A program made the translations under genes and the position numbers. A stretch of DNA of 64,000 nucleotides. Origin: Massilia sp. Root418. GTDB taxonomy: Bacteria; Pseudomonadota; Gammaproteobacteria; Burkholderiales; Burkholderiaceae_D. Where the stretch lies: the NCBI RefSeq assembly GCF_001425265.1, contig NZ_LMEC01000020.1, forward strand, positions 830,707 through 894,706. Reading direction: 5' to 3'. The notes beneath the pieces are model-generated. The model was not told the origin of the DNA. It was given only the letters and a program-made list of their open reading frames with translations, and searched no databases. Positions within the stretch are counted from its first letter, which is position 1, and each line of letters opens with the position of its first letter. Shown one piece after another: positions 24,609 to 34,801 of this stretch.

Positions 24609-25817
24609 CTAAGCGTTTTGCAGCCGCACCGCGCGGGTGTTGCTGCCCACGCCCACCGCCGTGGCGATGGCCAGCGCCTGGAACGCGCCGATGAACACGA
24701 ACACCCAGGACGGATGGTGCGCGTCCATCAGCGCGCCGAACACCAGCGGGCCGACCGACAGGCCGCTGTCCAATCCCGAATACACCACGCCGAACACGCG
24801 GCCGGTGGCGTTGGGCGGCGCGGCGGCGCGGATCAGCAGGTCGCGCGAGGGGCCTGCGATGCCGGAAGCGAAGCCGATGGCCCCCATCAGCACCACCGCC
24901 ATCCACGCCGGCACCAGCGCCAGCGCCAGCAGGATCGCCAGCCCGGCGGCGCTGCCGAAGGCGATCGAGATGGTGCGGTCATGGCTGGTGCTGCGTGCGC
25001 CGAGAGAGCCGCCCAGCGCCATGCCGGCCGCCGATGCCGCCATGTAGGCGGTGTAGGCCGAGGTGGCCCAGCCCAGCGACATGCCGTACAGGTCCACCAG
25101 CGCCGTGGAGGCGAAGCTCTGGATGCCGGCCAGCGCCAGCGCGGTGATGAAGAAGAAAGCGAAGCACATCCACACCGACTTCAGGCCGAGGAAGGCCAGC
25201 GAGCCGCCCGCCGGCTGTCCGGGCCCGGCCTTGGCGATCGGGTCCGGCCGCAGCGCGTGGCGGTTCAGGAACAGGATCAGCAGCACGATGAAGGGCAAGG
25301 CGGCGGCGCACAGCAGCGCGGTGCGCCAGCTCGACATGGCGGTGACGAAGGTCATGAAGATCGGCGACAGCGCCCAGCCGATATTGCCGCTGATGCCGTG
25401 CACCGAGAAGCCGTGCGCCAGGCGCGCCTTCGACACCCGCTGGTTCAGCAGGGTGTAGTCGGCCGGGTGGAACACGCTGTTGCCGACGCCGGCCAGCATG
25501 GCGCCGGCCAGCAGCATGGGGTAACTGGGCGCTGCGGCCAGCGCCAGTGCGGACACGCCCAGCAGCGCAATCCCGGCGCACAGCACCGCGCGCGCGCCGA
25601 AGCGGTCCACCACAAAGCCGGCCAGCGCCTGGCCGATGCCGGAGACCACGAAGAACACCGTCATGAGCAGTCCGAGCTCCGCGTAGGACAGGTTGAATTC
25701 CGGTTTAAGCCAGGGGAACAGCGCGGCCAAAATCAGATGGTAAAAATGGGAGGTGCCGTGCGCGAAGCCGACCAGGCCGATCACGCGCGCGTCCTGCCGC
25801 AAGGTTGCGGTGCTCAT
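24609..25817 (-). CDS. Major facilitator superfamily transporter
   Basis: A 402-residue protein with about twelve hydrophobic segments. It begins near GLVGFAHGTSHFYHLILAALFPWL, typical of the FsR/YnfM-like group of fosmidomycin-resistance-type exporters. The motif A region appears as GFVVDRFGARAVL. The start at 25817 was chosen since it places the first helix 12 residues in. It diverges from an AraC regulator 102 bases away that probably controls it. The substrate is not evident. Confidence 0.87.
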   Translation of the reverse strand: MSTATLRQDARVIGLVGFAHGTSHFYHLILAALFPWLKPEFNLSYAELGLLMTVFFVVSGIGQALAGFVVDRFGARAVLCAGIALLGVSALALAAAPSYPMLLAGAMLAGVGNSVFHPADYTLLNQRVSKARLAHGFSVHGISGNIGWALSPIFMTFVTAMSSWRTALLCAAALPFIVLLILFLNRHALRPDPIAKAGPGQPAGGSLAFLGLKSVWMCFAFFFITALALAGIQSFASTALVDLYGMSLGWATSAYTAYMAASAAGMALGGSLGARSTSHDRTISIAFGSAAGLAILLALALVPAWMAVVLMGAIGFASGIAGPSRDLLIRAAAPPNATGRVFGVVYSGLDSGLSVGPLVFGALMDAHHPSWVFVFIGAFQALAIATAVGVGSNTRAVRLQNA

Positions 25818-25919
25818 GGGAACTCCAGGGTTGTCTGTGCGAAGTCCAGTGTAGCAATCCGGCGGCGGCTGGCTTAAGATAGGCGGACATCTTTTGTCGA
25901 GATTCTGCCAAGGCATGCC

Positions 25920-26705
25920 ATGCACATCCCGGTCGTCACCCACACCAACCATTACCATCCCCGCAACGAGCCAAGCGCCGCGCGCCCGGTGACGCTGCGG
26001 GCGCGCGACCTGGAGGCGGCCGAGTTCATGGCGCCGCACAGCCATCCCTGGGGCCAGGTGACGTACGCGCTGGAAGGCGTGGTGCGCGTGACGGCCAACA
26101 ACAGCACCTGGATCGTGCCGCCGCTGCGGGCAATCTGGATCGCGCCGCACGTGGAGCACGCGGTGACGGTGCTGGAGAAGGCGCGCCTGCGCCCGCTGTG
26201 CGTGCTGGCCGGACGCGCGCCGTTCCCGGGCACGGAGTGCAAGGTGCTGGAGGTATCGAGCCTGCTGCGCGAGCTGATTGTGGCGCTGGAGCAGCTGCAA
26301 CTGGGCGCGGAGACAGCGCGCGAGCAGTTGCTGGCGGAGCTGGTCCTGGATGAACTGGCGCGTTCGGCCACGCGCCCGATCCGCGTGCCGCTGCCCGAAG
26401 ACAAGCGGCTGAAAATGCTGTGCGCCGGGCTGATGAACGACCCGGCATCGCCGCAGACGCTGGCGCACTGGGCGCAGCAGGTGGGCGCGTCCGAGCGCAC
26501 CCTGGCGCGCTTGTTCGAGCGCGAACTGGGGCTCACCTTCGGGCAGTGGCGCCAGCAGGTCCGGCTGGCCCATGCGGCGCCGCTGATTGCGCGCGGCCTG
26601 CCGCTGGCGCAGGTGGCCGAGCAGCTGGGCTATGCCAGCCAGTCCGCGTTTTCAGCCATGTTCAAGAAGACCTTCGGCACCACGCCGTCCGCGTTCTTTA
26701 CCTAG
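25920..26705 (+). CDS. AraC-family transcriptional regulator with cupin domain
   Basis: A 261-residue regulator. The N-terminal cupin (about residues 20-105) has FMAPHSHPWGQVTYALEGVV and VPPLRAIWIAPHVEHAV. The C-terminal AraC domain has two helix-turn-helix motifs, the second ending LAQVAEQLGYASQSAFSAMF followed by KTFGTTPSAF. It is divergent from the MFS transporter, the usual layout for a regulator of an adjacent efflux gene. The ligand is unknown. Confidence 0.9.
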   Translation: MHIPVVTHTNHYHPRNEPSAARPVTLRARDLEAAEFMAPHSHPWGQVTYALEGVVRVTANNSTWIVPPLRAIWIAPHVEHAVTVLEKARLRPLCVLAGRAPFPGTECKVLEVSSLLRELIVALEQLQLGAETAREQLLAELVLDELARSATRPIRVPLPEDKRLKMLCAGLMNDPASPQTLAHWAQQVGASERTLARLFERELGLTFGQWRQQVRLAHAAPLIARGLPLAQVAEQLGYASQSAFSAMFKKTFGTTPSAFFT

Positions 26706-26717
26706 GCGGCCGCCTGG

Positions 26718-29615
26718 CTAGGCAAGCTCGTCGAGCAGGCTGCGGGCCAGGCGCAGGTCGCGCGTGGCATGGCCCTCGGTGTAGCGGCCGTAGATCGCCT
26801 CCAGCGGCGCGCGCGCTTCCACGCGGCGCCCGTGCGACCAGCGCAGCCGCGCCAGGCTGGTGGCCGCGCGCAGCTGCCAGGCAAGGGCCCCCTGCTCCAG
26901 CGCGATGGCCAGGGCGCGCTCGAACAGCTGCTCGGCATGCGCGTCCGAGCCGGCCAGGCGCAGCGCCTCGCCCCGGCTGCGCATCACTTCGGCGCGGCAC
27001 CAGCCGGCGTTGCCGCCCTCGGCGCGCGCGACCGCCCGCGCCGACAGCAGGCGCGGATGCAGCGTGGCCAGCACGTCCACTTGCAGGTCGCCGCAGTAGG
27101 CATCCCGCTGCAGGGCGGACAGTTCTTCCTCCTGCGGCGGGTGCTGGCCGTGCAGCAGGCGCTGCGCGAGCGCGTGGCCGCGGCCCCAGAAATGCCATTG
27201 CGGCAGCGCGCAGCGGTGCGCATGGTCCAGCATCAGGGCAGCGTAGCGCTGGCCTTCGCCCGCATCGCCGCACCAGGTGGACACGGTGCACGCCACCAGC
27301 ACCGCGAAGCACAGCGAAATGCCGTGGCCTGCCCGCTGTCCCTCTTCCACGCAGGCGCGCGCCACGTCCATGGCCTGCTCCGGATAGCCCTGCAGCCACA
27401 GCACGCGGGCGTGGACCGCCATGCTGGAGATATGCTGGTCGAACTGGACGCCGCGCCCATGCGGCTGGCGCACGCTGTCCAGCGGATGGCGCACCACGAA
27501 TTCGATGTGGGTGCGCGCGCGGTCCTGGTGGCCGAGGTAGTGCATGGCGCGGGCCAGCATGCGCGCGTGCACCAGCTGGTGGATCTCGCCGCCGGCGCCG
27601 GCGGCCGCCACGCCGAACCGCTCCGCATAGCCCAGCGCGAGCTGGTAGTCGCCATTGAAGATGGCGTCGATAAAGCAGCCGCACAGCGCCCCCATGCAAC
27701 TGGCGTTGTCGCCGGCCTGTTGCGCCAGGTCGAGCGCACGCGCAAACGCGTGGGAACGCTCGGCATCGCCGGCCTGGCCGCCCGCGTGCAGCAGGGCGTG
27801 GCCAAGCGCCAGCGCCAGCGGCATTTCCAGATGCGGCGCCAGCGCGCCCTCGCCGGCCTCGCGCGCCAGCCGCAGCGCCTGCTGCAGCCGGCCGCGATAT
27901 TCGTCCATCAGCGACAGCTGATACCACAGCGGGGCGGACACGGCGCACAGTTCCAGGCCCAGCGCCAGGTCGCCGCTTTCGCCGCTTTCGCCACGCTCCC
28001 CGGCCGCGCCGGCCGCGCCAAAAGTCCAGTCGAGCGCGGCGCGCACATGGTCGATGCCGCGCCCATAGGTGGCCAGCCATCGCGGCAGCGGCTGGCCCTC
28101 AAGCCCGCCCTGGGCGGCACGCAGGAACTCGCAACAGGTCCGCGCCTGCCGCCGCGCGACCCACGCCAGCTCACCGCTGGCGCGCAGCTTGTCCAGCGCG
28201 TAGGCGCGGGTGGTGCCGAGCAGGCGGTAGAGCGCCACCTCGCCGCTGGTGTCGGCGCTGAGCAGGGACTTGGCGGCCAGGTTGGCGATACAGTCCAGCA
28301 CATCGGCGCTGCAGATGTCGGCGCACTGCACCACCTGCGCGGCGCACTCCAGGGTGAAGGGGGCGCGGAAGATGCCGAAGCGGCGCAGCGTGGCCTGCTC
28401 CGCAGGACTGAGCATGTCGTAGCTCCAGTCCAGCGTGGCGCGCAGGGTCTGGTGGCGCGGCAAGGCCGTGCGGCGGCCGCGCGTGAGCACGCTGAAGCAA
28501 TCCTCCAGCCGCCCGGCCAGGCCGTGCACGCCGAAGAACTCGGCCCGCCCCGCCGCCAGCTCGATCGCCAGCGGAATGCCGTCCAGGCGGCGGCAGATGT
28601 CGGCCACGGCGGCGGCATTGTCTTCGCCGAGGCGGAAGCTGTCCATGCCCGCCGTGGCGCGCTCCACGAACAGCTGCACCGCAGGCGTGGCCGCCAGTTC
28701 GGCCAGCGCGGACGCGCCGATGGGTCCCGGAGGCTGAGGCGGCGGCAGCGCCAGCGGCGGCAGGCGGTGCACCCACTCCGCGTCCGCCCGCAAGGGTTCG
28801 CGGCTGGTGGCCAGTATATGCACGCGCGGCGTCTGGCGCAGGAGCCGCTCGGCCAGGGCGGCGACGCTGTCGATCACGTGCTCACAGTTGTCGAACACCA
28901 GCAGGGCGTGCATGCCATGCAGATGCGCCGCCAGCGCCGCCGCCGGATCGCTGGACAGCGCGGGCATGCCCAGCGCCAGCGCCAGTGCGCTGCCGACCTG
29001 GGCGCCGTCCGCCAGCGGGGCCAGGTCGACCGTGATTAGGCCGTCGGCAAATGCCTGCGCCAGCTGGCTGGCAGCGGCCATCGCCACCGTGGTCTTGCCT
29101 ATGCCGCCCGGCCCCACCAGCGTGACCAGGCGCCGCTGCGGCACCTGTTCCGCCAGCTGGCGCAAGGTGTCGCCGCGGCCGAAGATGCGGGTGGCGGCGA
29201 GCGGCATGGCCCAGGCCGGAGGGGCTGGCACGGCTGGCGTGGCCGGTCTGGCTGGCGTGGCTGGGCCGGCCGGCCAGGCCGGGGCCAGCAGGGTGATGCG
29301 CCGCACCGGCGCCACGAAGCTGTAGCCGCGCCCCACCACGTTCTCCACGTACTGGCTGCCGCTGCCGTCCTGCAGCGCCTTGCGCAAGGCGCCGATGTGC
29401 ACCCGCAGATTGCCTTCCTCGACGCAGGTGCTCGGCCACACGCGGGCGATCAGCTCGTCCTTGCCCAGCACTTCGCCGGGCCGCTCCAGCAGCGCCAGCA
29501 GCAGGTCGAAGGCGCGCCCGCTCAGGCGCACGGGCTGCCCGGCGTGGTACAGCGCGCGTTCGGCGGGCACCAGGCGATAGGCGCCGAACAGGATAGCGGT
29601 GTCGGAAGAGGTCAT
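26718..29615 (-). CDS. Winged-helix / STAND (NB-ARC-like) ATPase regulator with TPR-like C-terminus
   Basis: A 965-residue multidomain regulator. Residues 8-106 form an OmpR-type winged helix (RLSGRAFDLLLALLERPGEVL, then the VGRGYSFVAPV wing). A Pro/Ala linker (111-140) leads to a STAND ATPase: Walker A GPGGIGKTT (168-176), Walker B VFDNCEH (240-246) and sensor-like ATSREPL. The C-terminal half is Ala-rich and helical, consistent with degenerate TPR repeats. Such proteins are thought to couple ligand-induced ATP-driven oligomerisation to transcription. It faces the aldehyde-dehydrogenase-like gene across 129 AT-rich bases and probably controls it. Confidence 0.88.
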   Translation of the reverse strand: MTSSDTAILFGAYRLVPAERALYHAGQPVRLSGRAFDLLLALLERPGEVLGKDELIARVWPSTCVEEGNLRVHIGALRKALQDGSGSQYVENVVGRGYSFVAPVRRITLLAPAWPAGPATPARPATPAVPAPPAWAMPLAATRIFGRGDTLRQLAEQVPQRRLVTLVGPGGIGKTTVAMAAASQLAQAFADGLITVDLAPLADGAQVGSALALALGMPALSSDPAAALAAHLHGMHALLVFDNCEHVIDSVAALAERLLRQTPRVHILATSREPLRADAEWVHRLPPLALPPPQPPGPIGASALAELAATPAVQLFVERATAGMDSFRLGEDNAAAVADICRRLDGIPLAIELAAGRAEFFGVHGLAGRLEDCFSVLTRGRRTALPRHQTLRATLDWSYDMLSPAEQATLRRFGIFRAPFTLECAAQVVQCADICSADVLDCIANLAAKSLLSADTSGEVALYRLLGTTRAYALDKLRASGELAWVARRQARTCCEFLRAAQGGLEGQPLPRWLATYGRGIDHVRAALDWTFGAAGAAGERGESGESGDLALGLELCAVSAPLWYQLSLMDEYRGRLQQALRLAREAGEGALAPHLEMPLALALGHALLHAGGQAGDAERSHAFARALDLAQQAGDNASCMGALCGCFIDAIFNGDYQLALGYAERFGVAAAGAGGEIHQLVHARMLARAMHYLGHQDRARTHIEFVVRHPLDSVRQPHGRGVQFDQHISSMAVHARVLWLQGYPEQAMDVARACVEEGQRAGHGISLCFAVLVACTVSTWCGDAGEGQRYAALMLDHAHRCALPQWHFWGRGHALAQRLLHGQHPPQEEELSALQRDAYCGDLQVDVLATLHPRLLSARAVARAEGGNAGWCRAEVMRSRGEALRLAGSDAHAEQLFERALAIALEQGALAWQLRAATSLARLRWSHGRRVEARAPLEAIYGRYTEGHATRDLRLARSLLDELA

Positions 29616-29744
29616 TGTGTCGTCGGTATGGCCGGCGTCTATCCCTTAAGGATATTTAACGCCAATTTACAAGAATTTATTAACCGCTGCACGGAATAGT
29701 TTTTACAATATTTAAGCGCCACAGACCATCAAAGGCTTGCCCTA
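29616..29744. promoter_or_regulatory. AT-rich divergent promoter region
   Basis: The 129 bases between the STAND regulator and the aldehyde-dehydrogenase-like gene are far richer in A and T than the flanks, with AAGGATATTTAACGCC and TTTACAATATTTAAG stretches. No confident -35/-10 pair was fixed, but divergent promoters and binding sites for the winged-helix domain are expected here. Confidence 0.45.
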
Positions 29745-31178
29745 GTGAACAACCCGACCAATCGCCCAGCCCCGCCGCCGGACCAGCGCTGGCCCAGCCT
29801 GGACCAGGCCGCGCGCCGCGCCGACGGCGCCGCCGCCGCCCTGGGCCGCAGCAGTGTCGCCAGCCGTTGCCGGCTGTTTGAGCTGATCTCCTTCCATCTC
29901 CACGCCGTGCGCGAGGCGGTGGCCGCCACCGCCTCGGAAGAACTGGGGGTCAGTCCGGAAATTGTTACGATGGAGCACGATGCAGTGTTGCAACAATTGC
30001 GTGCCTTCAGTGCGGTGCTGCGGCGCAGCCACTGGCTGGGGGCCGCCATTGAAACCGCGCCGCCCGACCAGCGCGCGCAAAACATCCCGCTGGGACCGGT
30101 TGCCGTGCTTGGCGCCGGGCACGCTTGCCGCGCGCCGGTGTACGCGGCGGCGGCGGCCGACGTGATCGCCGCGCTGGCCGCCGGCTGCCCGGTGGTGGTG
30201 CTTGGCAGCGCCAGCCATCCCCGCACCTGCGCGCTGCTGGCCGGCGCCATCGCCGCGGCGGTGCAGGAGGCGGGCCTGCCGGACGGCGCGTACGCCCTGG
30301 TGGCGGACTGCCCGGGCGCCGCCGCCGCCCTGGTGGCGCAGCCGGACATCAAGGCTGCCACCTACGCCGGCAGCCGCCACGAAGGCCTGGAGCTGATGCG
30401 GCGCAGCCTGGACCGGGCCGAGCCCGTCCCGGTGCTGCTGCAGACCGCCAGCAGCAATCCGGTGTTCATCCTGCCGCACGCGCTCAATGCGCGCGCCGAG
30501 CACCTGGGCCAGCAATTGCTCAAGCAGTTCCACCCCGGCACGGCGCACAGCATGTTCAAGCCCGGCATTGTAGTGGCGATAGAGGGCGACGGGTACATAG
30601 ACTTAAGGGAGACCATCATCGACGGCGTGCTGGCCATGCCGCCGCTGGCTCTGGCCAGCGCCGGCACCGGGGCCCGGCACGGCCACGCCGGCACGGTGCA
30701 GCGCCTGCTGCGCGAACGCCGCGTGGATCTGCTGGCCGAAAGCGCGGCGCCGGACGCGGACGCGGCGCGCGCGGTGTTCGTCGAAGCGGAAGCCTCCAGC
30801 CTGCTGAGCACGCCGGCCCTGGGCGACGAGCATCCCGGCCCGTCCGCCCTGCTGCTGCGCTGCGCCTGCCCGGAGGAACTGCTGGCGGTGGCCGAGCTGC
30901 TGGGCCCGCAGCTGGTGGCGGGCATGCAGATGGCCGACGGCGACACCGCCCTGGCCGCGCGCCTGATGCCGCACCTTGAGCGCATGGCGCGCCACGTGAA
31001 CGTCAACAGCTTCACCTCCATGCCGATTTATAACGGCGCCACCGCCGCGCAGGCGGTCGCGCGCTTTCTGCGTCCCGTGTTCTACCTCGACGTTCCATCC
31101 AGCCTGCTGCCCGCCGCGCTGCAGGACGGCAACCCGCTACAGCTGTGGCGCCAGGTTGACGGCGAAATGCGGCACTGA
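29745..31178 (+). CDS. Aldehyde-dehydrogenase-fold protein lacking catalytic residues (probable pseudoenzyme)
   Basis: A 477-residue protein resembling 2,5-dioxovalerate (alpha-ketoglutarate semialdehyde) dehydrogenases along its length, including GPVAVLGAGHA, LAAGCPVVVLG, SSNPVFILPHAL and the C-terminal FLRPVFYLDVPSSLLPAALQ. By comparison with remembered family sequences, catalytic Cys is Met270, catalytic Glu is Gln233, the cofactor Lys is Leu153 and the oxyanion Asn is His126. About 25 residues near the C-terminus are also missing. Dehydrogenase activity seems impossible. GTG start at 29745, with AAAGG upstream. Divergent from a STAND regulator, followed by a small gene. Confidence 0.82.
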   Translation: MNNPTNRPAPPPDQRWPSLDQAARRADGAAAALGRSSVASRCRLFELISFHLHAVREAVAATASEELGVSPEIVTMEHDAVLQQLRAFSAVLRRSHWLGAAIETAPPDQRAQNIPLGPVAVLGAGHACRAPVYAAAAADVIAALAAGCPVVVLGSASHPRTCALLAGAIAAAVQEAGLPDGAYALVADCPGAAAALVAQPDIKAATYAGSRHEGLELMRRSLDRAEPVPVLLQTASSNPVFILPHALNARAEHLGQQLLKQFHPGTAHSMFKPGIVVAIEGDGYIDLRETIIDGVLAMPPLALASAGTGARHGHAGTVQRLLRERRVDLLAESAAPDADAARAVFVEAEASSLLSTPALGDEHPGPSALLLRCACPEELLAVAELLGPQLVAGMQMADGDTALAARLMPHLERMARHVNVNSFTSMPIYNGATAAQAVARFLRPVFYLDVPSSLLPAALQDGNPLQLWRQVDGEMRH

Positions 31179-31195
31179 CCTATCGCGAGCATGCC

Positions 31196-31564
31196 ATGCA
31201 CCATGACGAAAAAGTAGGTGTCGCCAGGATCCGCATCCGCCAGGAGCGCGCCCGCACCATGGCGGTCCTGGGCTCCTTCGTGTCGGCCGACAAGCTGCTG
31301 CGCAGCTGGGCCACCGGGCCGCAGGATTACTTCGAGTGCGATTTCGAGATTGAGTATCTGGACGGCTACCGCGTCAGCGGGCGCTATCCGATGTGGCAGA
31401 AGTGCACCACGCGCCAGTCGCTGGGCGCCTACGTGCGCCGCACGATAGAACACATGGAAGCGGAGCGGCTGCGCTTTGCCATGGCGGACAGCGGCCTGCC
31501 CCGGCGCGAGCCCAGGCTTTTCCTGGACCGCTATGAGGTGGAGGATTTTGGGGAGGCGCGTTAG
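31196..31564 (+). CDS. Small protein of unknown function
   Basis: A 122-residue protein that I do not recognise. It is basic at the N-terminus and has a beta-rich middle (YFECDFEIEYLDGYRVSGRY), then a helical part (LGAYVRRTIEHMEAERLRF). There is no signal peptide or membrane helix. It starts 17 bases after the aldehyde-dehydrogenase-like gene and is probably co-transcribed with it, which suggests a shared role. A REP-like palindrome follows its stop codon directly. Confidence 0.6.
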   Translation: MHHDEKVGVARIRIRQERARTMAVLGSFVSADKLLRSWATGPQDYFECDFEIEYLDGYRVSGRYPMWQKCTTRQSLGAYVRRTIEHMEAERLRFAMADSGLPRREPRLFLDRYEVEDFGEAR

Positions 31565-31566
31565 CA

Positions 31567-31609
31567 CGGCGGGTTACGCGGGGCGTTGCCCCGCTAACCC
31601 GCCCTACGG
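31567..31609. repeat. REP-like palindromic element, third copy
   Basis: The sequence CGGCGGGTTACGCG...CGCTAACCCGCCCTACGG repeats the element at 502-536 in the same orientation and at 553-590 inverted. It is a strong hairpin placed between the convergent 3' ends of the small gene and clpB, where it may serve as a bidirectional transcript end. Confidence 0.75.
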
Positions 31610-31639
31610 CCACCACGCGGTTTACGCGATTTAAGCGAT

Positions 31640-34252
<2,613 letters not shown>

Positions 34253-34280
34253 TTGAAATGCTCCTGAATTGGTCTACCTC

Positions 34281-34311
34281 GCACATAAGGGTTGCGCAAC
34301 CGGTTTTCAAG
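34281..34311 (-). promoter_or_regulatory. Sigma-32 heat-shock promoter of clpB
   Basis: On the minus strand CTTGAAA (34305-34311) is followed by a 13-base spacer and CCCTTATGT (ending at about 34283), about 30-60 bases before the clpB start. This fits the sigma-32 consensus CTTGAAA, 12-14 bases, CCCCATNT with small deviations, and clpB is a classic heat-shock gene. Confidence 0.72.
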
Positions 34312-34330
34312 AAGCCTTACTTGATTAGAA

Positions 34331-34801
34331 TCAAGAAAGTGTCCATTTCTTTAATGCGGCGTCGTCGCTGACGCGGGCATCCACCCAGCGCGCGCCGTCC
34401 GGGGTTTGTTCCTTCTTCCAGAACGGCGCCTCGGTCTTCAGGTAGTCGATGATGAACTCGCAGGCGGCAAACGCTTCGCCGCGATGGGCCGACGTCACCG
34501 CCACCAGCACGATCTGCTCGGTGGGCTTGAGGGGGCCGATGCGATGGATCACCAGCGCGCCGTAAATCGGCCAGCGCGCCTTCGCCTGTTCAATAATGGT
34601 CTCGATCGACTGTTCCGTCATGCCCGGATAGTGTTCGAGTTCCATTTCCGCCACGTCGGCGCCCTCGTTCAGGTCGCGCACGGTGCCGACAAAGGTCACT
34701 ATACCGCCGACGCGGGCGTTGCCAGCGCGCAGTTGCGCCACTTCGGCGGCGACATCGAAGTCCTCCGCCTGCACGCGGACCTGCCCCCTGGCCTGACTCA
34801 T
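34331..34801 (-). CDS. moaE: Molybdopterin synthase catalytic subunit (MoaE)
   Basis: A 156-residue subunit that, with MoaD, inserts sulfur to make molybdopterin. It shows GGIVTFVGTVRD near residue 33, MELEHYPGMTE, IHRIGPLKPTEQIVLVAV, and SAHRGEAFAACEFIIDYLKTEAPFWKKE with the catalytic Lys. The start at 34801 overlaps the DUF349 gene stop by 4 bases, so the two are translationally coupled. No moaD is seen next to it. Confidence 0.95.
   Translation of the reverse strand: MSQARGQVRVQAEDFDVAAEVAQLRAGNARVGGIVTFVGTVRDLNEGADVAEMELEHYPGMTEQSIETIIEQAKARWPIYGALVIHRIGPLKPTEQIVLVAVTSAHRGEAFAACEFIIDYLKTEAPFWKKEQTPDGARWVDARVSDDAALKKWTLS

Noticed and set aside
26769..29039. A 756-codon frame antisense to the STAND regulator
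   Set aside because: No domain, Arg/Gln/His-rich, and fully overlaps a gene with clear motifs.
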